A stretch of DNA of 64,000 nt, taken from positions 868,001 through 932,000 of the forward strand of contig NZ_CP088014.1 of NCBI RefSeq assembly GCF_021044685.1, in the 5' to 3' direction. Positions 20,901 through 29,786 of this stretch are shown in pieces (the first letter of the stretch is position 1; each line of letters opens with the position of its first letter). Under the pieces are notes generated by a model. It did not search any database. It worked only from the letters and a program-made list of their open reading frames with translations, and was not told the origin of the DNA. Made by a program: the position numbers and the translations under genes. Origin of the DNA: Bradyrhizobium daqingense (GTDB lineage: Bacteria; Pseudomonadota; Alphaproteobacteria; Rhizobiales; Xanthobacteraceae).

Positions 20901-22050
20901 TCGCAGCCTTCGTATCGATGCGGGTGACGACCGACATGCCCGGCACCAGCCGCGCCAGCAGCGGCTGATCCTCGTCGAACTGGATCCGCACAGGAATGCG
21001 CTGCACCACCTTGGTAAAGTTGCCGGTCGCGTTGTCCGGCGGCAGCAGCGCCACCTGCGCGCCGGTCGCCGGCGCGATGCGCTCGACCCGGCCGCGCAGC
21101 GTCTCGCGCGGGAAACTGTCGACGCTGATCTCGACCGGCTGGCCCGGTGCGACATGCGTGAGCTGGGTCTCCTTGTAGTTCGCGATCACATACACTTTCG
21201 GCAACGGCACCACGTTGATGAGATTGGTGCCGATATTGACGTAGTCCCCGGGCTGCACCTGGCGCTCGCCGACGACGCCGTCGAACGGCGCTGATATCTT
21301 GGTATATCCAAGCTTCAGCTTCGCGCTCGCCAGCGTTGCCTTGGCCGCCTCGACGTCGGCGGCGCGCTGCTTCCTGTTGCCTTGCAGCACTTCGAGCTGG
21401 TGCTGTTGCGCGGCGATCACGGCGCGGCTGGCGCGCACGTCGGCCTGCGCCTTGGCGTAGGCGGCAACCGCCTGCTCGAGCCGCTGCCGCGTGCCGGATT
21501 CGGTCTGCGACAACGACTGCTGACGTTCCTGCTCCTGCCTGGCCTCGACCTCCATGGCTTCGGCCGACAACCGCGCGGCCTGTGCCTGCGCGATGGTTGC
21601 GTATTGCAGCTCGATCTGGTTGGCGAGATTGTCGAGCGCGGCTTGCGCAGCGGCCACAGCGGCGTCGGCAGCCGCAACTTGCGCTTCGTAATCGGCGGGG
21701 TCGATCTGGATCAGGAGATCGCCGGCCTTGATGCGCTGGAAATCGGTGACGCCTACCTTGAGCACCTCACCCGCGACGCGGCTCGACAGCCGAGTCAGCT
21801 CGGCGCGGACATAGGCGTCATTGGTGGTCTGGATCGCGGCATTGCCGACCCATTCGTCGAAGCGCAGCGTCGCCAGCGCGACGAAGCCGAGCGCCACGAT
21901 TACCGCGAACAGCGGGATCGCGAGCCGGCTCCAGAGCGAAGGGGCCGGGCGCTGGGTGGGTCTGGGCGGCGGAGCCTGCGATGTGGGGACGGATGACGAC
22001 GGAACTTGTTCTTGTTGACTCACGACTTCACCCCAAAGCGGACTCGCCAC
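20887..22050 (-). CDS. HlyD/EmrA-type membrane fusion protein
   Basis: 387 residues, single N-terminal membrane anchor (LAIPLFAVIVALGFVALATL) after a Pro/Ser-rich cytoplasmic tail. A biotinyl-lipoyl-like barrel (NDAYVRAELTRLSSRVAGEV), an alpha-helical hairpin with coiled-coil heptads (about residues 120-230) and the HlyD_3 domain (GYTKISAPFDGVVGERQVQP) follow. It bridges the DHA2 permease to an outer-membrane factor. First gene of the two-gene operon. A GTG at 22023 is an alternative start. Confidence 0.85.
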   Translation of the reverse strand: MASPLWGEVVSQQEQVPSSSVPTSQAPPPRPTQRPAPSLWSRLAIPLFAVIVALGFVALATLRFDEWVGNAAIQTTNDAYVRAELTRLSSRVAGEVLKVGVTDFQRIKAGDLLIQIDPADYEAQVAAADAAVAAAQAALDNLANQIELQYATIAQAQAARLSAEAMEVEARQEQERQQSLSQTESGTRQRLEQAVAAYAKAQADVRASRAVIAAQQHQLEVLQGNRKQRAADVEAAKATLASAKLKLGYTKISAPFDGVVGERQVQPGDYVNIGTNLINVVPLPKVYVIANYKETQLTHVAPGQPVEISVDSFPRETLRGRVERIAPATGAQVALLPPDNATGNFTKVVQRIPVRIQFDEDQPLLARLVPGMSVVTRIDTKAANGGK

Positions 22051-22054
22051 GATC

Positions 22055-22807
22055 TCACACGGTCTTCTCCGGCCACCGGCAGAGATCGTTGATCAGGCAG
22101 ACCTCACAGCGCGGCTTGCGTGCGAGGCAAGTATAGCGGCCGTGCAGGATCAACCAATGATGGGCATGCAGCATGAACTCGGCCGGGATCACCTTTTCGA
22201 GACCAAGTTCGACCTCGAGTGGTGTCTTGCCCGGCGCAAGGGCGGTGCGGTTGCCGACGCGGAAGACGTGCGTGTCCACCGCCATCGTGTGCTCGCCGAA
22301 GGCCATGTTGAGCACGACATTCGCCGTCTTGCGGCCCGCACCCGGCAGCGATTCGATCTCGGCGCGCGTGCGCGGCACCTCGCCGCCGAAATCATTCAGC
22401 ACCTTGGCAGATAGTGCGATCACGTTCCTCGCCTTGGTGCGATAGAGCCCGATGGTCTTGATGTACTCACGCAGGCGCTCCTCGCCGAGATCGAGCATCT
22501 TCCGCGGCGTATCGGCGACCTCGAACAACGCGCGCGTCGCCTTGTTGACGCCGGCATCGGTCGCCTGCGCCGACAGCACCACGGCAACCAGCAGCGTGAA
22601 CGGATTGACGTGCTCGAGCTCGCCCTTCGGTTCCGGATTGGCCTTGTGGAAACGGCTGAAGGCCTCGTGGACCTCGGCGGGAGTCCAACGCCTTGTCGCC
22701 TTGAGCGATTTTTTGGCCGGGGCATTCGGCTTCGCGACGACCGCTTTTGCCTTTTTCTTCGGCACGGCCGCTTTGCGCGGCGCCGGCTTGCGGGTGATTT
22801 TCGCCAT
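22055..22807 (-). CDS. nth: Endonuclease III (base-excision repair glycosylase)
   Basis: 250 residues from ATG 22807. A basic, Ala/Lys-rich extension (about 38 residues) precedes the core. Core features: LLVAVVLSAQATDAGVNKAT, helix-hairpin-helix ESLPGAGRKTANVVLNMAFG with the catalytic Lys, the catalytic Asp in AVDTHVFRVGNR, and the [4Fe-4S] cysteines in CLARKPRCEVCLINDLC. It removes oxidised pyrimidines and cuts the abasic site. It ends 5 bases before the adaptor open frame. Confidence 0.95.
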   Translation of the reverse strand: MAKITRKPAPRKAAVPKKKAKAVVAKPNAPAKKSLKATRRWTPAEVHEAFSRFHKANPEPKGELEHVNPFTLLVAVVLSAQATDAGVNKATRALFEVADTPRKMLDLGEERLREYIKTIGLYRTKARNVIALSAKVLNDFGGEVPRTRAEIESLPGAGRKTANVVLNMAFGEHTMAVDTHVFRVGNRTALAPGKTPLEVELGLEKVIPAEFMLHAHHWLILHGRYTCLARKPRCEVCLINDLCRWPEKTV

Positions 22808-22829
22808 GATCGGGATATACTGAGGGACG

Positions 22830-23363
22830 ATGAGCACAGGCAACGAAATTGAGCGCAGCGCTTCTGCAGACCCCCGCGATGAGCAGATCTTCTCCGCGCT
22901 GCTGACGCCGCATCGCTCGCTGAACCGCACCGGCTTCCTCGCCGTGATGCTGTTCGTCAGCGTCGTCAGCTTCGTCACGGGCCTGGTGTTCCTGATGATG
23001 GGCGCGTGGCCGGTGCTCTTCTTCTTCGGCCTCGACGTTCTCGTGATCTGGTGGGCCTTCAAGGCCAATTTCCGCGCCGCGCGGGCCCGCGAGGAGATCG
23101 TGGTGACCTCTTCCGAATTGCGCGTGCGCCGCGTCAGCCATCGCGGCCAGGTCGCCGAATGGACGTTCAATCCGCTCTGGGTCCGGCTCGACATGGAGAT
23201 CGACGAGGACTTCGGCATCGAGCATCTCTACCTGATCTCGCGCGGCCACCAGATCCAGATCGCACGCTTCCTGGGACCGGAAGAAAAAGCAAGTTTTTAC
23301 AAAGGCTTGGTTGAGGCCCTGAATGCCGCTAGGCGCGGCCCGACCTACAATCCGGTGACCTGA
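22830..23363 (+). CDS. DUF2244 membrane protein
   Basis: 177 residues, with two adjacent transmembrane helices (GFLAVMLFVSVVSFVTGLVF and MGAWPVLFFFGLDVLVIWWA). A soluble C-terminal domain with EEIVVTSSELRVRRVSHRGQ and FNPLWVRLDMEIDEDFGIEH follows. This matches the DUF2244 integral-membrane family common in alphaproteobacteria; the function is unknown. Divergent from nth with 22 bases between the starts, so the promoters must overlap the other gene. Confidence 0.8.
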   Translation: MSTGNEIERSASADPRDEQIFSALLTPHRSLNRTGFLAVMLFVSVVSFVTGLVFLMMGAWPVLFFFGLDVLVIWWAFKANFRAARAREEIVVTSSELRVRRVSHRGQVAEWTFNPLWVRLDMEIDEDFGIEHLYLISRGHQIQIARFLGPEEKASFYKGLVEALNAARRGPTYNPVT

Positions 23364-23419
23364 TCGCCGGATCGGAAATCGGGTGGTTTCGCTCCCGGGG
23401 CAGGCCTACATTTCCCGCC

Positions 23420-24316
23420 ATGATGACACTCGCGATACATGACCAGCGCCTGGCCAAGCCGGGCCCCCAGAACGCCGCCCTGCGCGATTACGATTCCGTG
23501 CGCCGGGCGATCGCGTTCATCTCGGAGAACTGGCGCGCGCAGCCGACCATCGAGGCGATGGCGGATGCGGCCGGCGTCACGCCGGATGAGTTGCACCATC
23601 TGTTCCGCCGCTGGGCCTCGATCACGCCGAAGGCGTTTATGCAGGCGCTCACCCTGGATCACGCCAAGGGGCTGCTGCGAGATTCCGCCAGCATCCTCGA
23701 TGCCGCGCTCGACTCCGGCCTGTCGGGTCCCGGCCGCCTGCACGATCTCTTCGTCACCCACGAGGCGATGTCGCCGGGCGAATGGAAGAACGGCGGCGCC
23801 GGTTTGACGCTGCGCTACGGCTTCCATCCCTCGCCGTTCGGCACCGCGATCGTGATCGCCACCGACCGCGGCCTATCGGGCCTGGCCTTCGCCGATCATG
23901 GCGAGGAGAAGATCGCGCTCGCCGACATGACGCGGCGCTGGCCGAACGCGACCTATGTCGAAGATCACGAAGGCACCGCGCCGCTCGCCGCGCGCGTCTT
24001 CGACCCAAAGCTGTGGCGGCCCGACCAGCCGCTGCGCGTGGTCCTGATCGGCACCGATTTCGAAGTGCGGGTGTGGGAGACGCTGCTGAGGATTCCGATG
24101 GGCCGCGCGGTGTCCTATTCCGACATCGCCTGCAACATCAATAGCCCGAAGGCCTCACGCGCCGTCGGAGCGGCGGTCGGCAAGAACCCGGTCTCGTTCG
24201 TGGTCCCCTGTCACCGCGCACTCGGCAAGAGTGGCACGCTCACCGGCTATCACTGGGGCATCACCCGCAAGCAGGCGATGCTGGGCTGGGAAGCCGGGCG
24301 GCTGGGGATGCAGTAG
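23420..24316 (+). CDS. AraC-type HTH fused to O6-methylguanine-DNA methyltransferase
   Basis: 298 residues. The N-terminal AraC helix-turn-helix (AFISENWRAQPTIEAMADAA, FRRWASITPKAFMQALTLDH) joins an Ogt/Ada C-terminal domain with RIPMGRAVSYSDIACNINSP and the methyl-acceptor motif VVPCHRALGKSG. It repairs O6-alkylguanine by suicide transfer to the PCHR cysteine. The Ada N-terminal zinc domain that senses methylphosphotriesters is missing, so Ada-type self-activation is not expected. Start is ATG 23420 or 23423. Confidence 0.9.
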   Translation: MMTLAIHDQRLAKPGPQNAALRDYDSVRRAIAFISENWRAQPTIEAMADAAGVTPDELHHLFRRWASITPKAFMQALTLDHAKGLLRDSASILDAALDSGLSGPGRLHDLFVTHEAMSPGEWKNGGAGLTLRYGFHPSPFGTAIVIATDRGLSGLAFADHGEEKIALADMTRRWPNATYVEDHEGTAPLAARVFDPKLWRPDQPLRVVLIGTDFEVRVWETLLRIPMGRAVSYSDIACNINSPKASRAVGAAVGKNPVSFVVPCHRALGKSGTLTGYHWGITRKQAMLGWEAGRLGMQ

Positions 24317-24325
24317 CTGCAGTGT

Positions 24326-24416
24326 CGTAGGGTGGGCAAAGGCGCACAGCGCCGTGCCCACCATCCTTCTGAATCGCAGACGCACGGTGGGCACGCTGCG
24401 CTTTGCCCACCCTACG
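24326..24416 (+). repeat. Inverted repeat cgtagggtgggcaaag
   Basis: Left arm cgtagggtgggcaaaggcgc and right arm gcgctttgcccaccctacg are inverted; the interior holds a second pair (gtgcccacc / ggtgggcac). A related unit occurs at 45774-45866. Confidence 0.8.
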
Positions 24417-24438
24417 GCAACGTGCTCGTGGCGAAAGC

Positions 24439-25062
24439 CTAACCCGCCAGATCCAGCTTCGAGGCCACCGTCGAATCCGCATTGAGGCGGTAGATGATCG
24501 GCACGCCGGTCGCGAGCTCGCGCTTCAAGATGCCCTCCGGCGAGAGCTTTTCCAGCACCATGATCAGTGCGCGCAGCGAGTTGCCGTGGGCGGCGACCAG
24601 GGTGCGCTTGCCGTTGAGCACGCCGGGCAGGATCTCCTGCACGTAGTACGGCAGCGCGCGCGCAAGCGTATCCTTCAGACTTTCGCCGCCGGGCGGCGGC
24701 ACGTCGTAGGAGCGGCGCCAGATCAGCACCTGGTCCTCGCCCCATTTCTTGCGGGCGTCATCCTTGTTGAGACCGGAGAGATCGCCATAGTCGCGCTCGT
24801 TCAGCGCGAGGTCCTTCGAGGTCGGCAGGCCCTCCTGGCCGAGCTCGCCGAGGATGAGGTCGAGCGTATGCTGCGCGCGCGTCAGAACGGAAGTGAAGGC
24901 AACGTCGAACTCGAGTCCCTGCGCCTTCAACTTGCGGCCGGCTTCGGTGGCTTCCTTGACGCCGAGCTCGGTGAGATCGGGGTCCTTCCAGCCCGTGAAC
25001 AGGTTCTTCAGATTCCATTCGCTCTGGCCGTGGCGCACGAGCACGAGAAGACGTTCGCTCAT
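24439..25062 (-). CDS. gpmA: 2,3-bisphosphoglycerate-dependent phosphoglycerate mutase
   Basis: 207 residues from ATG 25062. The phosphohistidine signature [20 protein letters not shown] begins at residue 6, followed by [20 protein letters not shown] and the second catalytic histidine in [20 protein letters not shown]. It interconverts 3- and 2-phosphoglycerate in glycolysis. The protein is shorter than E. coli GpmA (about 250), as is usual in Rhizobiales. Downstream of dapB on the same strand, separated by a hairpin repeat. Confidence 0.93.
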   Translation of the reverse strand: MSERLLVLVRHGQSEWNLKNLFTGWKDPDLTELGVKEATEAGRKLKAQGLEFDVAFTSVLTRAQHTLDLILGELGQEGLPTSKDLALNERDYGDLSGLNKDDARKKWGEDQVLIWRRSYDVPPPGGESLKDTLARALPYYVQEILPGVLNGKRTLVAAHGNSLRALIMVLEKLSPEGILKRELATGVPIIYRLNADSTVASKLDLAG

Positions 25063-25090
25063 CAACTGCTTTCCGTTACCGTTGTCGTTT

Positions 25091-25139
25091 GAGCATGATC
25101 TGATCGGAAAACCGCTTCACACTTTTCCGGATCATGCTC
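25091..25139 (+). repeat. Short palindromic repeat gagcatgatc
   Basis: gagcatgatctgatcggaaa at the left and ttttccggatcatgctc at the right form an inverted repeat around ccgcttcacac. It sits between dapB and gpmA, where it may attenuate or process the transcript. Confidence 0.7.
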
Positions 25140-25143
25140 TGGT

Positions 25144-25959
25144 TCAGATGTCAGACAGGCCGAGCACGTCGGCCATGGAGTAGTGTCCCGGCTTCTTGCC
25201 ATGCGCCCACAGCGCCGCCTTCAGCGCGCCATGGGCGAACAGCATGCGGTCCTCGGCCTGATGCGACAGCGTCAGCCGCTCGAACGGGCCGAGGAAGGTG
25301 ACGCTGTGATCGCCTGCCACCGTGCCGCCGCGCAAGGAGGCAAAGCCGATGTTGCCCGGCCGACGCGCGCCGGTGATGCCGTCACGACCACGCTCGGAAT
25401 GATCATCGAGCGTGACGCCGCGGCCGGCCGCCGCCGCCTGGCCGAGCATCAGCGCCGTGCCGGAGGGTGCGTCGACCTTCATGCGGTGATGGGTCTCGAC
25501 GATCTCGATGTCGAAAGTCGGGTCGAGCGCCTTGGCAACGCGCTTGACCACCGCGGCAAGCAGATTGACGCCGAGGCTCATATTGCCGGATTGCACCACG
25601 ATGGCGCGGTTGGTGACGCTCTTGATCACGGCATTGTCGGAGCCCGACAGCCCGGTCGTGCCGACGACATGCACGATGCCGCGCTCGGCGGCGATCGCGA
25701 CATTGGCGATGGTCGCCGCGGGCACGGTGAAGTCGAGAATGCCGTCGGCCTCCTTCGACATCGCCCAGAGATCGGCTGAGAGCTTGATGCCGTTGGCCGG
25801 CAGGCCCGCGAGCACGCCGGCATCCTTGCCGAGCAGCTCCGAGCCCGGCGCCTCCAGCGCACCCGCCAGCACCGCGCCTTTGCTCTCGGCAATTGCCCGC
25901 ACCAGCGCGCGGCCCATCCGGCCGCCGGCCCCAGCAACAATCAAGCGCATGTCCGACAT
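25144..25959 (-). CDS. dapB: 4-Hydroxy-tetrahydrodipicolinate reductase
   Basis: 271 residues. The NAD(P)-binding motif [20 protein letters not shown] is at the start; the substrate and catalytic region [20 protein letters not shown] holds the His-His and Lys of DapB, and the end is [11 protein letters not shown]. It catalyses the second committed step of lysine and diaminopimelate synthesis. First gene ahead of gpmA on the minus strand. Confidence 0.95.
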   Translation of the reverse strand: MSDMRLIVAGAGGRMGRALVRAIAESKGAVLAGALEAPGSELLGKDAGVLAGLPANGIKLSADLWAMSKEADGILDFTVPAATIANVAIAAERGIVHVVGTTGLSGSDNAVIKSVTNRAIVVQSGNMSLGVNLLAAVVKRVAKALDPTFDIEIVETHHRMKVDAPSGTALMLGQAAAAGRGVTLDDHSERGRDGITGARRPGNIGFASLRGGTVAGDHSVTFLGPFERLTLSHQAEDRMLFAHGALKAALWAHGKKPGHYSMADVLGLSDI

Positions 25960-26096
25960 GGTGTGATCCTTTCAATGCCCTATTACCGGTCGGGGGCCGT
26001 TTGGGCAACTGATGGAACTGTCGGAGGTGCGCGGACGAGGGGTTTGGCACGCGCGCATAGCAATTGCGGGCTCTCGCGGCCCAAGACAACATCAGC

Positions 26097-27122
26097 TCAA
26101 TGCGGTTGAACCGGGAGTTCCCAGCGCTCTCTCAGCACGATTTGGCCGGCTTGCTCGACCGTATATTCCGCTTTGTAGGTGCCCAGATCCCAGCCATTGG
26201 CGGGGCGCTTCCGACCCGTGAACAGGAAGGCTTGCGCCTTGTTGCTCTCGACGGGCGCAGCGTTGTTCTCGGCAATCACCTTGCCGCCGGGACTGCTGAG
26301 GACAAGTCGCTGAAGGTCGCCCGATTTCAAACCGATGGTGCGGACAAAGGCGACCATTGCTGCCGAGGTCGCCGAAGGCAATTCAGCGTTCGTTCGTCCA
26401 TCCTCGATGAATTCCATCGTCACGGGGGCAGTGGCGAACCCGGCGTTCAGAACGGTGCGTTCTTGATAGCGAAGCCGCGCCTGTAGTGCGGCATCCCAGA
26501 GCATCTCTCCTCCCCCGCAGGAATCCGGGCTCGAGCCAAAGGCGAAAGGATCTATGATCGACCCGTTGTGCCGAACCGTGAAGTGGAGGTGAGGATATTC
26601 GGTCAAACCCGATAGGCCTACTCGGCCGAGCGGCTGCCCTCGCGTGACGGAGTCGCCGGACTTCACGCGAAGACTACCACTTGCCAAATGGCAATACTGC
26701 GTTTGCCAATGGTCGTCGTGTTCGATCAAGACGCCATTGCCACATTCGACATCACGAACAGCCTCGCGCTCGGCTTTCTGAAACGCTCCGTCCGGCAGAT
26801 TCTCCCGAGTTCGCGACACCCGCCCGCTTGCGGACGCGAGAACATCAACGCCGGCCCGTTGCGCCTGCAGTGAGGGGAGTCGAAAGTCGGTTCCGTTGTG
26901 CCCATCGTATGTCAGCGTGCCACACTTGTAGTCCCTTGCCGCTGGCGACGGGTCCCGATCCACGTAATTTTGAATGTAGCAGGTCTGCCCGGGCTCGCAG
27001 GCGACCGGCATACCAAGTTGAATGGGGTCGGCGAGGCCAATTCCAGGGAATGCGAACACAACGACCACGATCGCCGACGAAAGAAGGAAAGAGGTGGCCG
27101 CGAGCGGACGGATTGATTTCAT
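26097..27122 (-). CDS. Exported M23-family metallopeptidase
   Basis: 341 residues from ATG 27122, with a signal peptide (MKSIRPLAATSFLLSSAIVV through GLADP). The LytM zinc site is complete: H75-x3-D79 (GHNGTDFRL), H145 (YCHLASG) and H178-x-H180 (PHLHFTV). Four or more cysteines (ACEPGQTC, KCGTL, VECGNG, QYCHL) suggest disulfides in the periplasm. The C-terminal 130 residues form a separate strand-rich domain. It likely cuts peptidoglycan cross-bridges. It lies 60 bases downstream of the LuxR-type gene as the last gene of the RTX/T1SS cluster. Confidence 0.85.
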   Translation of the reverse strand: MKSIRPLAATSFLLSSAIVVVVFAFPGIGLADPIQLGMPVACEPGQTCYIQNYVDRDPSPAARDYKCGTLTYDGHNGTDFRLPSLQAQRAGVDVLASASGRVSRTRENLPDGAFQKAEREAVRDVECGNGVLIEHDDHWQTQYCHLASGSLRVKSGDSVTRGQPLGRVGLSGLTEYPHLHFTVRHNGSIIDPFAFGSSPDSCGGGEMLWDAALQARLRYQERTVLNAGFATAPVTMEFIEDGRTNAELPSATSAAMVAFVRTIGLKSGDLQRLVLSSPGGKVIAENNAAPVESNKAQAFLFTGRKRPANGWDLGTYKAEYTVEQAGQIVLRERWELPVQPH

Positions 27123-27182
27123 TGTGAGCGCTTCGAAGATCGATTTGGACGTTCGTCGATCGAGCCCCTCCAAGCAGGGCAC

Positions 27183-28391
27183 CTATCCGCTCAAACGAAC
27201 AGTGGAGGAAAGGCGGCGGGCCGACTTCTCGCGCATGCCCGAGCCGAACGGCGACTGCGTGAGATGATGAAGCACGAAGAACTCGGATTGGCGATTGATC
27301 CCCAACTTGAGCATTATGCGCTTGGTATAGGTTCTCACGGTCGCTTCGGTCAGCCGGAGGTCAGCACCGATCTTTCGCGGACACTTACCTTGAAGTATTC
27401 GAGTGACAATCCGTTCTTCCGCGAAGCTCAAGCCGAAAGCCGCGGCGATGCGGCGCGCTCCCGATACCTCATCGAATTGCGGCACGATGACGAGCGCTTT
27501 TTCTGTATCACAAGGCGGCGGTGCAGCTCCGATCCTGGCGAAGGCAAACCGCTCGCGCTCAGTCGAGAGCGGTACGGTCGTATCCAGCCATTCCCGATCG
27601 GCCCGCGAGCTCAACGATTCGTGGATCGCAGCTCTCAAGGCGATCGTTACCGAACTGCTCCGCCCCGCCACTCTGTTACCATTCGCCTTGAGGAGGTCGC
27701 CTCTGGCGATCAGCGATTGCGCGCTGCTGTTGATTTCGTGAACTTGAAGATCTGCGTCAACGATGAGGGCAGGAAACGCCAAAACTCCAAGCCAGGTCGC
27801 CGCATCGTCTTGGCGTTGCTGCACCCGTGCGAGGTCGTGGGCCATGCTCCAAATCGCCCGTATTGCACGCCCCAAGCATGGAATCTCGGCCCGAGTAAGA
27901 CCCGTTGAATGCCATCCCGCGATAAAGACCACGGTCACGCCGTCTCCAGCGGTAAACCTTCCTATTACAGAATGACCTTCCACGACCGGTTCCGGTCCGA
28001 TCAGCTTTCGCACGAAAGTCGTCCGCGTATGGACGGGTTCGAGTAACGTACAGCCTGTGCTAGCGCCCTTGCGAGCAATTCGTGTCACCATAGCCGTGCA
28101 CGAAGGATCGATGGTCGCCTGCCCGATCCGCGCTTGAAGCAGTTGCTGGCCGGAGTTCCGACGCACTGCCGCCGCAACATAGCAGCTGCGGCATTCGAGG
28201 AGCTCTGCAATTCTCCAACCAAAGTACTCCATTGCCCGCTGGACGATGCTCTGGTCGGCTAGATTTACGGATTGTTCTGCCAGATCCTCAGCATCGATCG
28301 TCGAGCATGCGCTCTCCGTAGGGTAGAAATCGCCTCCATTCTGCCAGTGGGGCAGTACCTTGCCATTCTCGTGCAAGCGCTCCTCCCGCAA
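27183..28391 (-). CDS. LuxR-type transcriptional regulator of the RTX cluster
   Basis: 402 residues. The C-terminal helix-turn-helix is of the LuxR/GerE type: LSFAEERIVTRILQGKCPRK, then IGADLRLTEATVRTYTKRIM and LKLGINRQSEFF. The middle contains a PAS-like stretch (WLGVLAFPALIVDADLQVHE). The N-terminal part (about residues 50-180) is Cys-containing and may be a sensor; I do not recognise the ligand. No receiver Asp pattern is seen, so it is probably not a two-component regulator. It lies 30 bases after the HlyD stop. A+T content is visibly higher than in the flanking core genes. Confidence 0.8.
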   Translation of the reverse strand: MREERLHENGKVLPHWQNGGDFYPTESACSTIDAEDLAEQSVNLADQSIVQRAMEYFGWRIAELLECRSCYVAAAVRRNSGQQLLQARIGQATIDPSCTAMVTRIARKGASTGCTLLEPVHTRTTFVRKLIGPEPVVEGHSVIGRFTAGDGVTVVFIAGWHSTGLTRAEIPCLGRAIRAIWSMAHDLARVQQRQDDAATWLGVLAFPALIVDADLQVHEINSSAQSLIARGDLLKANGNRVAGRSSSVTIALRAAIHESLSSRADREWLDTTVPLSTERERFAFARIGAAPPPCDTEKALVIVPQFDEVSGARRIAAAFGLSFAEERIVTRILQGKCPRKIGADLRLTEATVRTYTKRIMLKLGINRQSEFFVLHHLTQSPFGSGMREKSARRLSSTVRLSG

Positions 28392-28421
28392 TATAGAAGC
28401 CGTTGGCTTTGCGCCAGCAGC

Positions 28422-29786
28422 CTAACTCTCCCTGAAAGCGCGGTGGATCCGCAGCACCATAGGCTGCAGTAAATACTCCGCAAAGGTTCTTTCTCCCGTC
28501 TCGACGAACACCTCGACGGGCATTCCAGGCAATAGTGACGAAAGGTAATATGCTGTCTGCGTGGTGGTACCTAACTCGAGCTCGGCCATGTAGGAGGCGA
28601 CGCCCGTTTTGGGGTCATTCAAGGCGTCCGCGGCAACTGCAACGATCTTCGCCTCCAGCATCGGTATTCGCCGGATGTTCAATGCGAGGACGCGCACGCG
28701 TGCGGTCTGTCCGGCGTAAACCTCTTGCCGATCCGTCGGCTTCAGCGTTGCCTCGATGACAAGCCGATCTTCAAGAGGCACGATTTCCAGTAGAGTTTCC
28801 CTGGGCGCAAGCACGGCACTGAGACCCCTGCTGTTGAGGCCGACGACCTTCCCACTTTCCGGTGCACGCAGTTCCGACCGAACAAGCTGATCGCGCAACG
28901 CGGCAATTCGATGTCGAAGCTCTCCAACCTCTGAGCTGGTGGCGTGTAACTGCTTAGCAATGTCCCGCTGCTGGTCCAGCTCCAACTGTCGACGCCTATC
29001 GTCCAACTCCGCGATCTTCGTTCGTGCCTGCGAGATTGATGCTGCATTGCGGGCGATCTGGCCCTTCGTTTCAGCCTGGCTACGTTGAAGAGCCAATAGC
29101 CGCGGCTTGCGCGCGAGCCCCTTGGCGAGCAAGGAACTCGTATCCGCGATCTCTTCGTTCAGAAGGGCAAGTTGCTGCTCCGCCCCCTTCGTGTCGCCCT
29201 CCAGGCCGCGAATGGTTTCTTCCGATTGCAGCATCTGCTGATCGATTTGTTTTCGCTCACCGTCGATCGCCGTCGACCGCGCTGCAAACTCCGCCCGCTG
29301 GGTTAGTACGGCTATGCCCGCGGCCGCGGCAGAACTCGTCCGCAGTTCAGCGGGGAATTGTATTTCCTTCTCGCCCGCTCGTTCGGCGGCCAATCGCGCT
29401 TCCATCGCAAGGTCCGCGAACAATTTCGCCTCGAACGAACCGAGCATCGCCTCGATCTGCGTGGTATCGAGCCGCGCAATGACTTGACCAGCTTGGACAC
29501 GGTCATTCTCCCTGACCAAGATCGACTTTATGATACCTCCCTCGAGGTGCTGCACGGCTTTGCGCTTCGAATGCACTTTGGTGAAGCCGGACGCCACGAC
29601 AGCGCTGCGGAGCGGAACCGTAGTCGCCCAAACGCCGATACAACAGAACTGCAAGACGAGCAACACACACCCCCACGCCACGATGCGCCGCATATCGGAG
29701 CTTGGTTCGCTGGTCGTTGCCCATCGATCGCCGGTCACCACATGGCGTGAAATGACGATGTTGCGATCATGGCCCGGCGATGTCAT
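28422..29786 (-). CDS. Type I secretion membrane fusion protein (HlyD/PrtE type)
   Basis: 454 residues. It has an N-terminal anchor (IVAWGCVLLVLQFCCIGVWA) and a lipoyl barrel (VHSKRKAVQHLEGGIIKSIL, the HlyD-family motif). A long coiled-coil hairpin follows (about residues 130-290, with Glu/Gln/Leu-rich heptads), then the C-terminal beta region (RVLALNIRRIPMLEAKIVAV; VYAGQTARVRVLAL). It links the ABC transporter to a TolC-type channel. The start overlaps the ATPase stop by 4 bases (ATGA), showing translational coupling. Confidence 0.9.
   Translation of the reverse strand: MTSPGHDRNIVISRHVVTGDRWATTSEPSSDMRRIVAWGCVLLVLQFCCIGVWATTVPLRSAVVASGFTKVHSKRKAVQHLEGGIIKSILVRENDRVQAGQVIARLDTTQIEAMLGSFEAKLFADLAMEARLAAERAGEKEIQFPAELRTSSAAAAGIAVLTQRAEFAARSTAIDGERKQIDQQMLQSEETIRGLEGDTKGAEQQLALLNEEIADTSSLLAKGLARKPRLLALQRSQAETKGQIARNAASISQARTKIAELDDRRRQLELDQQRDIAKQLHATSSEVGELRHRIAALRDQLVRSELRAPESGKVVGLNSRGLSAVLAPRETLLEIVPLEDRLVIEATLKPTDRQEVYAGQTARVRVLALNIRRIPMLEAKIVAVAADALNDPKTGVASYMAELELGTTTQTAYYLSSLLPGMPVEVFVETGERTFAEYLLQPMVLRIHRAFRES

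Noticed and set aside
20901..21155. Extension of the DHA2 permease frame
   Set aside because: Overlaps the adaptor coding sequence; Arg/Ser-rich shadow, real start at 20900.
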